A stretch of 49,551 bases of DNA from NCBI GenBank assembly GCA_964591085.1, contig CAZPXH010000017.1, forward strand, positions 1 through 49,551, read 5' to 3'. A model generated the notes under the pieces. It ran no database searches, was not told the origin of the DNA, and saw only the letters and a program-made list of their open reading frames with translations. The stretch's first letter is position 1; every line of letters starts with the position of its first letter. Made by a program: the position numbers and the translations under genes. Below, in pieces: positions 17,678 through 26,698 of this stretch. This stretch comes from CAZPXH01 sp964591085 (GTDB taxonomy: Bacteria > Spirochaetota > Spirochaetia > DSM-27196 > CAZPXH01).

Positions 17678-18529
17678 ATGGAACGCGCGGTACTTCTGCT
17701 CTCCTCCCCGGACCGTCCTGGAATTGTGGCGGAGGTCTCCCACTTCATTTTCACCTACGGTGGGAACATCCTGGACTCACAGCAGCACAGCGATCCGGAC
17801 AGCAACACCTTCCTCATGCGCATTGAGTGGGACATCGCGGCCTTCGCCATCCCGCGGGACAGGATATCCTCCGCCTTTGAGCCGATTGCGCTGAAGTTCG
17901 GGATGCAGTTCCGCGTGGAGTTCAGCGAGCACACGGCGCGCGTGGCCGTCCTGGTGAGCAGATACGATCATTGCCTGGTGGATCTGCTCCTCCGCAACCG
18001 GGAGGGAGAGATCCCGGCGGAGATCTGTCTCATCCTGTCCAACCACACGGACCTGCAGCCGCTTGCAGAGTCCTTTGGCGTTCCCTTTGCCACGGTTCCT
18101 GTGAAGCAGGAAAACCGGGCCACGGCAGAGGCGGAGCAGCTGCGGATGCTGGATGCCGCCGGCGTTGACCTGGTGGTCCTTGCCCGCTATATGCAGATTC
18201 TGTCTGCGGACTTCGTGGGACACTACCCAAACCGGATCATCAACATTCACCACAGCTTCCTTCCGGCGTTTGCCGGAGCTCGGCCCTACCATCAGGCCTG
18301 GGAGCGGGGAGTGAAGGTCATTGGTGCAACCAGTCACTACGTGACCGCAGAGCTGGACTCCGGGCCCATTATTGAGCAGGACGTTGCCCGCGTCAGTCAC
18401 CGGGACAGCGTTGCCGACATGGTGCGGAAAGGCCGCGATCTGGAGAAGCTGGTCCTCTCCCGCGCGGTGAAGCGCCACCTGGAGCACCGGGTCATGGCGC
18501 TGGGAAACCGGACGGTGGTCTTTGAGTAG
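17678..18529 (+). CDS. purU: formyltetrahydrofolate deformylase
   Basis: 283 residues. Hydrolyses 10-formyl-THF to formate and THF, balancing the one-carbon pool. N-terminal ACT domain (VLLLSSPDRPGIVAEVSHFI) followed by a formyltransferase-fold catalytic domain with NIHHSFLPAFAGARPYHQAW and GATSHYVTAELDSGPIIEQD. The catalytic Asn-His-Asp set is present (N in RIINIHHS, H, and D in ELDSGPII). It follows ilvD by 27 bases and is probably co-transcribed. Fhs, which makes 10-formyl-THF from formate, is encoded at the right end of the window. Confidence 0.95.
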   Translation: MERAVLLLSSPDRPGIVAEVSHFIFTYGGNILDSQQHSDPDSNTFLMRIEWDIAAFAIPRDRISSAFEPIALKFGMQFRVEFSEHTARVAVLVSRYDHCLVDLLLRNREGEIPAEICLILSNHTDLQPLAESFGVPFATVPVKQENRATAEAEQLRMLDAAGVDLVVLARYMQILSADFVGHYPNRIINIHHSFLPAFAGARPYHQAWERGVKVIGATSHYVTAELDSGPIIEQDVARVSHRDSVADMVRKGRDLEKLVLSRAVKRHLEHRVMALGNRTVVFE

Positions 18530-18566
18530 GCGGGAAACTTGGGCGCTGCGGTGAGTTGGGCAGGCG

Positions 18567-20195
18567 CTAGCCCGCCGGCATCGCCTCCCGCGAACGCGCC
18601 TGTTCGTCCAAAAGGAGCTTGTACTCAATGCTATCCGACAGAGCGAGCCAGCTCGCCTCAATCACATTTTCGGAAACGCCAACGGTGTTCCACTGGTGTT
18701 CGCCGTCCGTTGACTCAATGAGCACGCGAACCCTGGAAGACGTGCCCTCGCCGGTGGACAGGACCCTCACCTTGTAGTCCACCAGCTCCACGTCATGAAG
18801 GGAGGGGTAGGTTGCGTAGAGCGCTTTTCTCATGGCGATGTCCAGTGCATTCACCGGCCCGTTTCCGATGGCGATGGTGTGCTCCTCTTTGCCGCCCACC
18901 ATCATCCGGATGCTTGCCTCCGAGTGAATGCTTCCTTCCGGTCCGCGCTCGGAGTCAATCCGATAGGAGATCAGGTCAAAGTGCGTGACGTGCAACCCCA
19001 GGGCTCGCCGCATGATGAGCTCAAAAGAGGACTCCGCCGCCCCGAACTCGTAGCCTTCCGCCTCCAGGTCCTTCAGCCTGAGCACGAGCTCCCGCACACG
19101 CGGTGAGTCCGCGGAGAGCTGCAGCCCGAAGTCCCGAGCCTTCCGCATGATGTTTCCCTTGCCTGACTGGTCTGAGAGCATCACGCGCTGGCTGTTTCCT
19201 ACGAGTTCGGGCCGGATGTGCTCGTAGGTCTGCGAGTTCTTCAGGACGGCGCTCGCGTGCACGCCGCCCTTGTGGCCAAAGGCGTAGTCCCCCACAAAGG
19301 GCTGCCTGGCGAAGTGGGCGTGGTTCGCCATTTCTGCCACAAAGACAGAGAGATCCTTCAGCTCACCGATACTCGAACCCGCGCCCAGCCGGTAGCCCTG
19401 CTTGATGACCAGGTTGGCAATCACGCTCACCAGGTTTGCGTTCCCGCAGCGCTCACCGATTCCGTTGATGGTTCCCTGCACGTGGCGAGCCCCAAGCTCC
19501 ACCGCCGCAAGGCTGTTTGCCACGGCAACTTCGGAGTCGTTGTGCGCGTGGATCCCCAAGGGATTCTCCACCGCCTCCTGCACCGCGCTTACTATCCGGA
19601 CCAGCTCGTCCGGGAGCGTGCCCCCGTTTGTGTCGCAGAGGACCACCCGCGCCGCACCACCATCCACCGCCGCCCGGATGGTTTGCAGGCAGTAGTCCGG
19701 GTTGTGCTTCCAACCGTCAAAGAAGTGCTCCGCGTCATAGATCACCTCATCCGTGCGCTCGCGAAGGTAGGCAACGCTGTCCCGGATTATGTCCAGATTC
19801 TCCGGGAGGGTGATCCCCATTGCTTCCGTCACGTGGAAGTCCCAGGACTTGCCAAAAATGGTGACAACCGCAGTTCCGGAATCGATCAGCATGTTGAACA
19901 GCTCGTCATCCGCCGGCTTCCGCCCGGGACGATGGGTGGAGCCGAACGCGGTGATCCGTGCGTGGTCCAGCCGAAGCTTGCGCGCAGCCCGGAAGAACTC
20001 GGTGTCCTTGGGGTTCGCGCCGGGCCAGCCGCCCTCAATGTAGTCCACCCCAAGGTCATCCAGCTTCAGCGCAATCCTGATCTTGTCATCCAGGGAGAAG
20101 TTGACCCCGTGAGTCTGTGCTCCGTCCCGGAGGGTCGTGTCAAAGATCTCCACGTATGCAGCCTGATCCGTGTTCGGGACCTGCTCTGCGATCAT
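18567..20195 (-). CDS. cimA: (R)-citramalate synthase
   Basis: 542 residues. Condenses pyruvate and acetyl-CoA to citramalate, the first step of threonine-independent isoleucine synthesis. The HMGL-like TIM barrel starts VEIFDTTLRDGAQTHGVNFS and continues DDLGVDYIEGGWPGANPKD, which distinguishes the TIGR00977 citramalate synthase branch from LeuA (EAGFPVSSPGD in the neighbour). A C-terminal LeuA-type allosteric domain is present. The start overlaps the leuB stop by four bases (ATGA), so translation is coupled. It is the last gene of ilvB-ilvN-leuA-leuB-cimA. LeuBCD, which also process citramalate, are all encoded here. Confidence 0.93.
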   Translation of the reverse strand: MIAEQVPNTDQAAYVEIFDTTLRDGAQTHGVNFSLDDKIRIALKLDDLGVDYIEGGWPGANPKDTEFFRAARKLRLDHARITAFGSTHRPGRKPADDELFNMLIDSGTAVVTIFGKSWDFHVTEAMGITLPENLDIIRDSVAYLRERTDEVIYDAEHFFDGWKHNPDYCLQTIRAAVDGGAARVVLCDTNGGTLPDELVRIVSAVQEAVENPLGIHAHNDSEVAVANSLAAVELGARHVQGTINGIGERCGNANLVSVIANLVIKQGYRLGAGSSIGELKDLSVFVAEMANHAHFARQPFVGDYAFGHKGGVHASAVLKNSQTYEHIRPELVGNSQRVMLSDQSGKGNIMRKARDFGLQLSADSPRVRELVLRLKDLEAEGYEFGAAESSFELIMRRALGLHVTHFDLISYRIDSERGPEGSIHSEASIRMMVGGKEEHTIAIGNGPVNALDIAMRKALYATYPSLHDVELVDYKVRVLSTGEGTSSRVRVLIESTDGEHQWNTVGVSENVIEASWLALSDSIEYKLLLDEQARSREAMPAG

Positions 20196-21328
20196 TTCTC
20201 TGCTCCTTCCGCTGCTCGCTCCGTGGCGCCCTGCACCGCTCCACCTGCAAGCGCCTCCGTCACTGCGGCACCCATTTCCGCCGTGGATACGGCCTTCCCG
20301 CCACCCACGATGTCCGGTGTCCCGATGCCACGGGAAATCACGCTGCGTACCGCGGCCTCAATGGCATCCGCGGCCTCCGGTGCGTTCGCGCTGTAGCGCA
20401 ACATGAGAGCGGCGGACAGGATCTGCGCCACCGGGTTGGCCACGCCGCGTCCCGCGATGTCCGGCGCGCTGCCGCCAGCGGGCTCGTACAGTCCGAATCC
20501 ACCTTCACCGATGCTTGCAGACGGAAGCAGTCCCAATGAGCCGGTGATCATCGCTGCCTCGTCCGAGATGATGTCTCCAAACATGTTCGGGCACAGAAGC
20601 ACGTCAAACTGTCCGGGGGCCCGTACCAGCTGCATGGCAGCGTTGTCCACGTAGAGGTGAGAAAGCGAGACCCCGGGGTAGCCAGCCGCAACCTCTTCAA
20701 CCACCTCCCTCCACAGGACGGAGACAGAGAGGACGTTGGCCTTGTCCACGGATGTGAGCTTCCCGGAGCGCCCGGCCGCGGCCGCAAAGGCCAGCTTTGC
20801 TATCCGGCGGATCTCCCCTCGACGGTACAACATGGTGTCCCAGGCGCGCTCGTCCTCGTCGCTGCCTTCGCGCCCCTTGGGTTCACCAAAGTAGATCCCG
20901 CCGGTCAGTTCCCGCACCACCAGCAGGTCCATCCCGCCGGCCACGATGTCGGGCCGGAGCGGACTTGCGCCTTCCAGGCCAGGCTGAATCAGGGCGGGGC
21001 GAAGGTTACAGAAAAGATCGTAGCGTTTGCGCAAGGGAAGCAGAGCAGCCCGCTCCGGCTGCTGTGCCGGAGGAAGAGATTCCCATTTGGGACCGCCCAC
21101 GGCGCCAAACAGGATTGCATCTGCTTCATCGCAAGCAATTAGCGTGCTCTCCGGAAGGGCTTGGCCGTGGCTGTCTATCGCCACTCCACCGACCGCGGTC
21201 TCGGTGTAGGCCAGCGAAAGACCAAAGCGCTCCGCCGCGGCATCCAGGACCCGGAGCGCCTGCGGCATGATCTCCGGTCCAATGCCGTCACCGGCAAGCA
21301 CAGCTACGCGGAACAGACGGCTTTCCAC
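20192..21328 (-). CDS. leuB: 3-isopropylmalate dehydrogenase
   Basis: 378 residues from GTG 21328. NAD-dependent oxidative decarboxylation in leucine synthesis and, with CimA, in isoleucine synthesis. N-terminus RVAVLAGDGIGPEIMPQALR; VRELTGGIYFGEPKG; the nucleotide/substrate region LLCPNMFGDIISDEAAMITG and GLYEPAGGSAPDIAGRGVANP are all standard. Five bases separate it from the leuA stop, and its own stop overlaps the cimA start, so the three genes are tightly packed. Confidence 0.96.
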   Translation of the reverse strand: MESRLFRVAVLAGDGIGPEIMPQALRVLDAAAERFGLSLAYTETAVGGVAIDSHGQALPESTLIACDEADAILFGAVGGPKWESLPPAQQPERAALLPLRKRYDLFCNLRPALIQPGLEGASPLRPDIVAGGMDLLVVRELTGGIYFGEPKGREGSDEDERAWDTMLYRRGEIRRIAKLAFAAAAGRSGKLTSVDKANVLSVSVLWREVVEEVAAGYPGVSLSHLYVDNAAMQLVRAPGQFDVLLCPNMFGDIISDEAAMITGSLGLLPSASIGEGGFGLYEPAGGSAPDIAGRGVANPVAQILSAALMLRYSANAPEAADAIEAAVRSVISRGIGTPDIVGGGKAVSTAEMGAAVTEALAGGAVQGATERAAEGAEK

Positions 21329-21333
21329 TGCGG

Positions 21334-22932
21334 CTACACGCCGTGGCCGACGCTGCGCGACCGGGCTTCCTCCACCTGATCGGCGTTGAGGATGTGGTTG
21401 ACGGCGTTGAGGTATGCCTTGGCCGATGCCGCCACCACGTCCTCGCTGATGGAGGTGCCGTGAAAGTTTCTGCCCCCGGAGGCCACCACCACGTCCACCT
21501 GCCCCAAAGCGGAACTGCTTCCGCTCTTGGAGCTGATCCGGTAATCCCGCAGGGACAGCTCACGTCCCACAATCCGGTCAATGGCGGTGTAGGTTGCCTC
21601 TACAGGTCCGTGACCGGTTGCCGCTTCCGAGTAGGCCACACCGTCCCGTTCCAGGGTCACGGTGGCCGAGGCAAGATCTGCGGTGCCGGAAGTGACGTTG
21701 AGGTAGGTGAGCCGGAAGTGGTCGGCCGCGTCGGCGGTGCCCAGGATCACCAGGCTTTCCAGGTCATAGTCGTGGACTCTGCCCTTTCGGTCCGCCAGTG
21801 CCAGGAACTCGGCGTAGACCTCGTCCAGGTTGTACTCGTCTTCCCGGTAACCAAAGGACTCCAGGCGGTGCTTGATCACGTGGCGTCCGGAACGGCTGGT
21901 CATGTTCAGCTCGTTCGAGTCCAGCCCGATGGACTCCGGGGTCATGATCTCGTAGGTCTGCCGGTTCTTCAGAACTCCATCCTGGTGAATACCCGCCGAA
22001 TGGCTGAAGGCGTTCTCCCCCACAATGGCCTTGTTTCGCTGCACCGGTGCATTGCACAGCTGACTCACCAGGTGGCTCACCCGCGCGATTCTGGTGGTGT
22101 CCACGCCGGTGTGCAGGCCAAAGTGGTCGGCCCGTGTCTTCAGGATCATGATGATCTCTTCAAGCGCGGCATTGCCGGCGCGCTCGCCCAGGCCGTTTAT
22201 GGTGCCCTCTACCTGTCGTGCACCGATCTCTATAGCAGCGATGGCGTTGGCCACGCTGAGTCCAAGGTCATCGTGGGTATGCACAGAGACAACGGCCTTG
22301 TCCAGGTTGGGAACATTGTCAAAAACGTACTGGACAATGGCGGCAAACTGGCTGGGCACCGTGTAGCCCACCGTATCCGGGATATTCACGGTTGTTGCCC
22401 CGGCGTTGATGGCGGCCTCTACAATCTGGCAGATGTGATCCCGGGGAGTACGGCCTGCGTCCTCGCAGGAGAACTCCACGTCATCCGTGAACTTCCGGGC
22501 GTACTTCACCGCATCCACTGCCATCTGCACCACGTCGTCCCAGTCCCGACGCAGCTTGTCCTTTACGTGGATATCGCTGGTGGCGATGAAGGTGTGGATC
22601 CGGTATTGGTCCGCCACCTTCAGGGCTTCATAGGCCGCGTCAATGTCACCGGGGATTGCCCGAGCGAGGCCGCAGACAACCGAGTCCTTCACTTCCCTTG
22701 CGATGGTCCGCACCGACTCAAGATCTCCCGGCGATGACACCGGGAATCCTGCCTCAATCACATCAACGCCAAGCTGCTCCAGGGCCTTGGCAATCTGCAC
22801 CTTCTCCCGGACGCTCAGCGAGGCCTGAAGCGCCTGCTCTCCATCCCGGAGGGTAGTGTCGAATACAATTACGCGATCGGCGCTCGGTCCGCGATCTGCT
22901 GCTCCACCCCGGTCACCGCTGTTGTCACTCAT
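21334..22932 (-). CDS. leuA: 2-isopropylmalate synthase
   Basis: 532 residues, the long form. First committed step of leucine synthesis from 2-ketoisovalerate and acetyl-CoA. Signature IVFDTTLRDGEQALQASLS, then VIEAGFPVSSPGDLESV, metal-binding SVHTHDDLGLSVANAIAAIE, then GTINGLGERAGNAALEE and a C-terminal allosteric domain of about 130 residues for leucine feedback. The reading frame starts two bases after the ilvN stop. Together with cimA in the same transcript it splits acetyl-CoA condensation between leucine and isoleucine. Confidence 0.96.
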   Translation of the reverse strand: MSDNSGDRGGAADRGPSADRVIVFDTTLRDGEQALQASLSVREKVQIAKALEQLGVDVIEAGFPVSSPGDLESVRTIAREVKDSVVCGLARAIPGDIDAAYEALKVADQYRIHTFIATSDIHVKDKLRRDWDDVVQMAVDAVKYARKFTDDVEFSCEDAGRTPRDHICQIVEAAINAGATTVNIPDTVGYTVPSQFAAIVQYVFDNVPNLDKAVVSVHTHDDLGLSVANAIAAIEIGARQVEGTINGLGERAGNAALEEIIMILKTRADHFGLHTGVDTTRIARVSHLVSQLCNAPVQRNKAIVGENAFSHSAGIHQDGVLKNRQTYEIMTPESIGLDSNELNMTSRSGRHVIKHRLESFGYREDEYNLDEVYAEFLALADRKGRVHDYDLESLVILGTADAADHFRLTYLNVTSGTADLASATVTLERDGVAYSEAATGHGPVEATYTAIDRIVGRELSLRDYRISSKSGSSSALGQVDVVVASGGRNFHGTSISEDVVAASAKAYLNAVNHILNADQVEEARSRSVGHGV

Positions 22933-22934
22933 GA

Positions 22935-23510
22935 TCAGGTTGCCTCTTCTCCTCGCGCCAACCAGATCTTGCCGGTCCGCACAACTTCAATCAGCCCGTG
23001 CTTCTCTACCATGCGGAGAAAGGCATCAATCTTGTCTGCGTTTCCAGAGATCTGCACGGAGAGAGTCTGATCCGTGATGTCAACGGTTTTTCCCTTGAAG
23101 TGCTCAATGATCTGCAGAACGGCATGGCGGGTATCGTCGGTGGCTGCCAGCTTCACCAGCGCCAGTTCCCGCTCAACCACATTATCCCGGATGTGCTCCG
23201 TGGCGTGCACCACGTCCACCAGCTTGTTCAGCTGCCGCACAATCTGGTCCAAGGTCTCCGGATCTCCCTCCACGGTGATAGTCATCCGGGAGAAGTTGCC
23301 GTACATGGCCTTGGAGACCACCAGGGACTCCACGTTGTAGCCGCGGCGGCTGAACACCAACGCAATCCGAACGAGCACGCCGGGCCGGTCATGGACCAGC
23401 AGGCTGATTACGTGGGTCTTGCTCCGGTCCAAGGTCTCGGCTACGCGAACTTGCTTGTGCGTGCCTTGTTCAGGGTCCTTCTGGTCAGGGGTCTGTGCCT
23501 GCGCTGCCAT
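22935..23510 (-). CDS. ilvN: acetolactate synthase small (regulatory) subunit
   Basis: 191 residues. Regulatory subunit of acetohydroxyacid synthase. A hydrophilic 30-residue head, then an ACT domain HVISLLVHDRPGVLVRIALV with RRGYNVESLVV, which binds valine in the family, then the second ACT-like C-terminal domain. ATG 23510 has GGAG 8 bases upstream. The gene lies 10 bases after ilvB. Confidence 0.95.
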   Translation of the reverse strand: MAAQAQTPDQKDPEQGTHKQVRVAETLDRSKTHVISLLVHDRPGVLVRIALVFSRRGYNVESLVVSKAMYGNFSRMTITVEGDPETLDQIVRQLNKLVDVVHATEHIRDNVVERELALVKLAATDDTRHAVLQIIEHFKGKTVDITDQTLSVQISGNADKIDAFLRMVEKHGLIEVVRTGKIWLARGEEAT

Positions 23511-23520
23511 TCTGTGCTCC

Positions 23521-25248
23521 TCAGGTGCTTCCGGTTGGCTTCTCTATGGCGGTTGTCGGCGCCTCCAGGATCATGTCCTTGGCGCTCCGGCCGGCAGGAA
23601 TCATCGGGAAGACGTTCTCCTGCTCCCTGATGTCCACGTGGACCAGGACCGGCCCTTCGGTGTGTGCCAGTGCCTTGCGGAGCACCGGCTCGATATGTGC
23701 CTGTTCCCCGATGTATCCGGAGGCGATTCCGTAGGCATCAGCAACCTTGCAGAGATCCGGATTTCCCTCCAGCTCAACGCCCATCAGGCGATCCTGATAG
23801 AACAGCTCTTGCCACTGCCGGACCATTCCGTGGTGGTGGTTGTCCATCACCACAATCAGCATCGGCAGGCGGTGGATTGCCGCGGTTGCAAGCTCAAACA
23901 TGGTCATCTGGAAGCCGCCGTCCCCAACTATCGCCACAACCTTGTCATCCGGGCGTCCGAATGCCGCACCAATTGCCGCCGGAAAGCCGAATCCCATGGT
24001 CCCGGCGCCACCGGAGGAAAGCCAGTTGAACTCCTCATCCACGCGATAGAACTGCGCTGCCCACATCTGGTGCTGGCCGACGTCGGTGGACACCACGGCC
24101 TTCCCCTCTGTCAGGCGATAGAGCACGTCTATCACCTCCTGCATGGTCAGCCGTCCGTTTTCCGCCTGGTAGTGAAGGGGGAACTCGCGCTTCAGCCCGT
24201 CCAGGAGTTCAAGCCATTCGATGTAGTCTCCCGGCTCCACAATCCGGTTCAGCTCTTCAATGACCGCGCGGGCCTGCCCGATGATGGTGGCGTCAGCCTT
24301 CACAATTTTGCCGACCTCGGCGGGGTCAATATCGATGTGGATCTTCTTTGCCTGGGGCGCAAACTCGTCCGGCTTACCGTTGATCCGGTCGTCCCAGCGC
24401 ATCCCCACGCCCACAATCAGGTCACATTCCAGCAGCGCTTTGTTGGCGTAGGCGGTGCCGTGCATTCCAACCATTCCCAGGGACAGCGGGTGAGTCTCGG
24501 GGAAGCCGCCCTTGCCCAGGAGGGTGTTCATCACCGGGATCTGCGCGTTGGTGGCAAAGTCAACAAGTGACTGCCGGGCCCCGGAAATGATGGCTCCGTG
24601 TCCAACCAGAAGGACCGGCCGCTTTGCCGTGCTTATCAGGCGTGCCGCTTCTTCCATGCCGTCGGGCTCAAAGCCCTCCAACACGTTATAGCCGGGAAGG
24701 TCCATTTCCACCGGCCCTTCGGATACGAACTCAGCGGAGCTCACGTCCTTTGGCAGGTCAATGAGTACTGGGCCCGGGCGGCCGGTACTCGCCAGGTGGA
24801 ATGCCTCCGTGATCACCCGGGGGATGTCCTCGGTCTTTCGAACGAGGTAGTTGTGCTTGACGATTGGCATGGTAACGCCAAAGACGTCTCCCTCCTGGAA
24901 GGCATCTTTTCCCAGATGCTTGGTGATGGTCTGGCCCGTGAGGATGATCATTGGCACGGAGTCCATCTGTGCAGTGATGATCCCGGTCACGGTGTTCAGC
25001 GCGCCCGGTCCTGAGGTTACCAGCACCACACCCACCTTGCCGGTGGCACGGGCGTACCCGTCCGCCATGTGTGCTGCACCCTGCTCATGCCGGGTTAGCA
25101 CAAACTGGATGGAGGAATCATAGAGGGCGTCCAGTAGAGGAATTGCCGCGCCACCGGGCAGGCCGAATACGTACTCAACACCCTGCTGTTCCAGATGCCG
25201 TACCAGTGCCTGGGCACCCGTAATGCTTGTTGACTGCTGAATGTCCAT
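23521..25248 (-). CDS. ilvB: acetolactate synthase large (catalytic) subunit
   Basis: 575 residues. TPP- and FAD-dependent acetohydroxyacid synthase, first step of valine/leucine and second step of isoleucine synthesis. Catalytic glutamate in FVLTRHEQGAAHMADGYAR, FAD region, and TPP/Mg motif VGDGGFQMTMFELATAAI ending at MDNHHHGMVRQWQELF, where three histidines replace the more usual residues before GMVRQW. ATG 25248 has a strong AAAGGAGG four bases before it; a longer frame to 25347 has no such site. First gene of the five-gene operon running to cimA. Confidence 0.96.
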   Translation of the reverse strand: MDIQQSTSITGAQALVRHLEQQGVEYVFGLPGGAAIPLLDALYDSSIQFVLTRHEQGAAHMADGYARATGKVGVVLVTSGPGALNTVTGIITAQMDSVPMIILTGQTITKHLGKDAFQEGDVFGVTMPIVKHNYLVRKTEDIPRVITEAFHLASTGRPGPVLIDLPKDVSSAEFVSEGPVEMDLPGYNVLEGFEPDGMEEAARLISTAKRPVLLVGHGAIISGARQSLVDFATNAQIPVMNTLLGKGGFPETHPLSLGMVGMHGTAYANKALLECDLIVGVGMRWDDRINGKPDEFAPQAKKIHIDIDPAEVGKIVKADATIIGQARAVIEELNRIVEPGDYIEWLELLDGLKREFPLHYQAENGRLTMQEVIDVLYRLTEGKAVVSTDVGQHQMWAAQFYRVDEEFNWLSSGGAGTMGFGFPAAIGAAFGRPDDKVVAIVGDGGFQMTMFELATAAIHRLPMLIVVMDNHHHGMVRQWQELFYQDRLMGVELEGNPDLCKVADAYGIASGYIGEQAHIEPVLRKALAHTEGPVLVHVDIREQENVFPMIPAGRSAKDMILEAPTTAIEKPTGST

Positions 25249-25415
25249 GCTTCCTCCTTTTCCGAGAATATGGTCCACGAATGTGCTGAACACCTGCGGC
25301 TTCTGCAACAGGAAAGCCTGTTTCCGGAATGGCAAAAAGTTCACCACTCTGTGCCGCGCCGGGGGACAGTCCGCCGGTTCAGGCCTACGGGTGCGCCCAC
25401 GGGCCAGCCCACGCT

Positions 25416-26429
25416 TCAGTGTTCGGCGTGCTCCATGTGCTCCAACTGATCCCGCAGGTCCTCTACTTCCTTGGTCCAGAACCCGCGTCCACCCCAGTGC
25501 GGGTGCTCCTGCCGGAAGCGATAGTCGTTCCGCTGGAGCGCGTGCCAGGAAAGGAAGTAGAGGATCCGCATGAAGCGCAAGCCCTCTACCAGGGCAAGCT
25601 GGCTCTCGTCAAAGGCGGCAAAGCTGCGGTAGCCGTCCAGCAGGTTGGCGAGCTCACGCCCGCTGCTGGACACGCGGTCCGGGAGCAGGAGCCACAGGTC
25701 CTGCACTGCCGGGCCCATCATCATGTCATCAAAGTCAATGATCAGGAGGCCTTCTTCCCCACGGTCCAGCAGGTTGCCGCGGTGCAGGTCTCCGTGCACG
25801 CGGAGCATCGGCAAGTCCTGGAACTGCGGTGTGATCCGCTGCAGGCCTTCTTCCACTACAGCAACGAACTCTTCCCGACAGTCTGGGTGAACCAGTTCTG
25901 CGTCCCGCAGCTGCTGCACAAAACCCCACGTGGAGCCTTCCGGTGTGCACTCAAGCCGATGCCGAGCCGGCCTGCTCCGCCCAACCGCGTGCATCCGCCC
26001 GGTGATGGCCCCAAGCCGGAACCAGTCATCATCGGACTCCCCCTCAAAGCCGCGCCCGCCGCGGCGGGGGTAGAGCGCGCAGAAGTACTCCTGCTCGGTA
26101 CCGTCTGCACCGGCAATCTCAACTGCCAGCAGGGTCTCCCCGTCCCGGTCCGGAACGGGGGCAACAACGGGGATCTCCGCGTCGGCACACTCCAGTGCAA
26201 AGGCGTGCTCCTCCAGGATGGCTTCCTCAGTCCACCTGCCGGGCCGATAGAACTTGGCCACCCAGTGCGCGCCATCCGCATCCCGGAGCCCGTACACCCG
26301 GTTCACGTAGCTGTGGTAGGGGGTGATGCTTCCGTCCAGGTCCAGGTTCCAGCCGGTTTCCACCACCTGCAACACGGACTCCGCTCCCAGCGCGTCAAAC
26401 ACACCAGAGCGGGCTTCAGCGGCATTCAT
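25416..26429 (-). CDS. srkA: SrkA (YihE)-like stress-response serine/threonine kinase
   Basis: 337 residues. Cytosolic kinase of the aminoglycoside-phosphotransferase/choline-kinase fold. Matches E. coli SrkA in YHSYVNRVYGLRDADG, WVAKFYRPGRWTEEAILEEH (ATP lysine in VAKFY), catalytic HGDLHRGNLL and IIDFDDMMMGPAVQDLWLLL. E. coli SrkA counteracts stress-induced cell death. The N-terminus adds about 12 residues. No Shine-Dalgarno sequence before ATG 26429; a weak TACCGT hexamer is 8 bases upstream. It lies upstream of and on the same strand as the ilvB operon, 167 bases apart, so it is probably separate. Confidence 0.9.
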   Translation of the reverse strand: MNAAEARSGVFDALGAESVLQVVETGWNLDLDGSITPYHSYVNRVYGLRDADGAHWVAKFYRPGRWTEEAILEEHAFALECADAEIPVVAPVPDRDGETLLAVEIAGADGTEQEYFCALYPRRGGRGFEGESDDDWFRLGAITGRMHAVGRSRPARHRLECTPEGSTWGFVQQLRDAELVHPDCREEFVAVVEEGLQRITPQFQDLPMLRVHGDLHRGNLLDRGEEGLLIIDFDDMMMGPAVQDLWLLLPDRVSSSGRELANLLDGYRSFAAFDESQLALVEGLRFMRILYFLSWHALQRNDYRFRQEHPHWGGRGFWTKEVEDLRDQLEHMEHAEH

Positions 26430-26606
26430 GCATCTGCACGGTACACGGATACCTCTTCTGATGCGAGACTGACATCTCTTCGGGGGGGCTTGTTCCACGC
26501 TTCTCTCCGCGGGCGCCCACAAGTGTGTGCTCCGGCCGGACCTCGGTCCCCAGAGGGGTTGCGGCGGACCTTTCAGCACTTGCGGCACAAATTATCGATA
26601 AAACAC
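26430..26606. other. intergenic region between srkA and the lipoprotein promoter
   Basis: About 180 bases between divergent genes. It is GC-rich except for AAATTATCGATAAAA near 26588-26602, an AT-rich patch just upstream of the lipoprotein -35 that could act as an UP element. I see no ORF with family features and no stem-loop typical of a riboswitch. Confidence 0.4.
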
Positions 26607-26635
26607 TTGCGTATTTGTGACGGACGTCATATTCT
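26607..26635 (+). promoter_or_regulatory. promoter of the FMN-type lipoprotein gene with an overlapping CRP/FNR-like dyad
   Basis: -35 TTGCGT (26607-26612) and -10 TATTCT (26630-26635) at the ideal 17-base spacing. Within the spacer, TGTGA-N6-TCATA (26616-26631) differs by one base from the CRP-type half-site dyad TGTGA-N6-TCACA. A bound regulator here would overlap the promoter and repress it. Promoter moderately sure; the regulator is inference. Confidence 0.5.
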
Positions 26636-26698
26636 CACGTAGATGTCGCGTTAAACCGCGTTGGCGGTGCGACAAACCACACAAAGGAGCGAGCAACT

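Noticed and set aside
21343..22737. A 464-codon open frame on the + strand opposite leuA.
   Set aside because: It is antisense to a fully conserved leuA, has no family motifs and no ribosome site; GC-rich codon bias creates such shadows. The same holds for long frames opposite srkA (25329-26642), ilvB (23419-24570), cimA (19218-20396), leuC (30009-31181) and the SulP gene (45794-47071).
25249..25347. In-frame N-terminal extension of ilvB, or a leader peptide for attenuation.
   Set aside because: It lacks runs of Leu, Val or Ile codons and terminator-antiterminator hairpins; ATG 25248 has a strong AAAGGAGG site, so the upstream part is probably untranslated leader.
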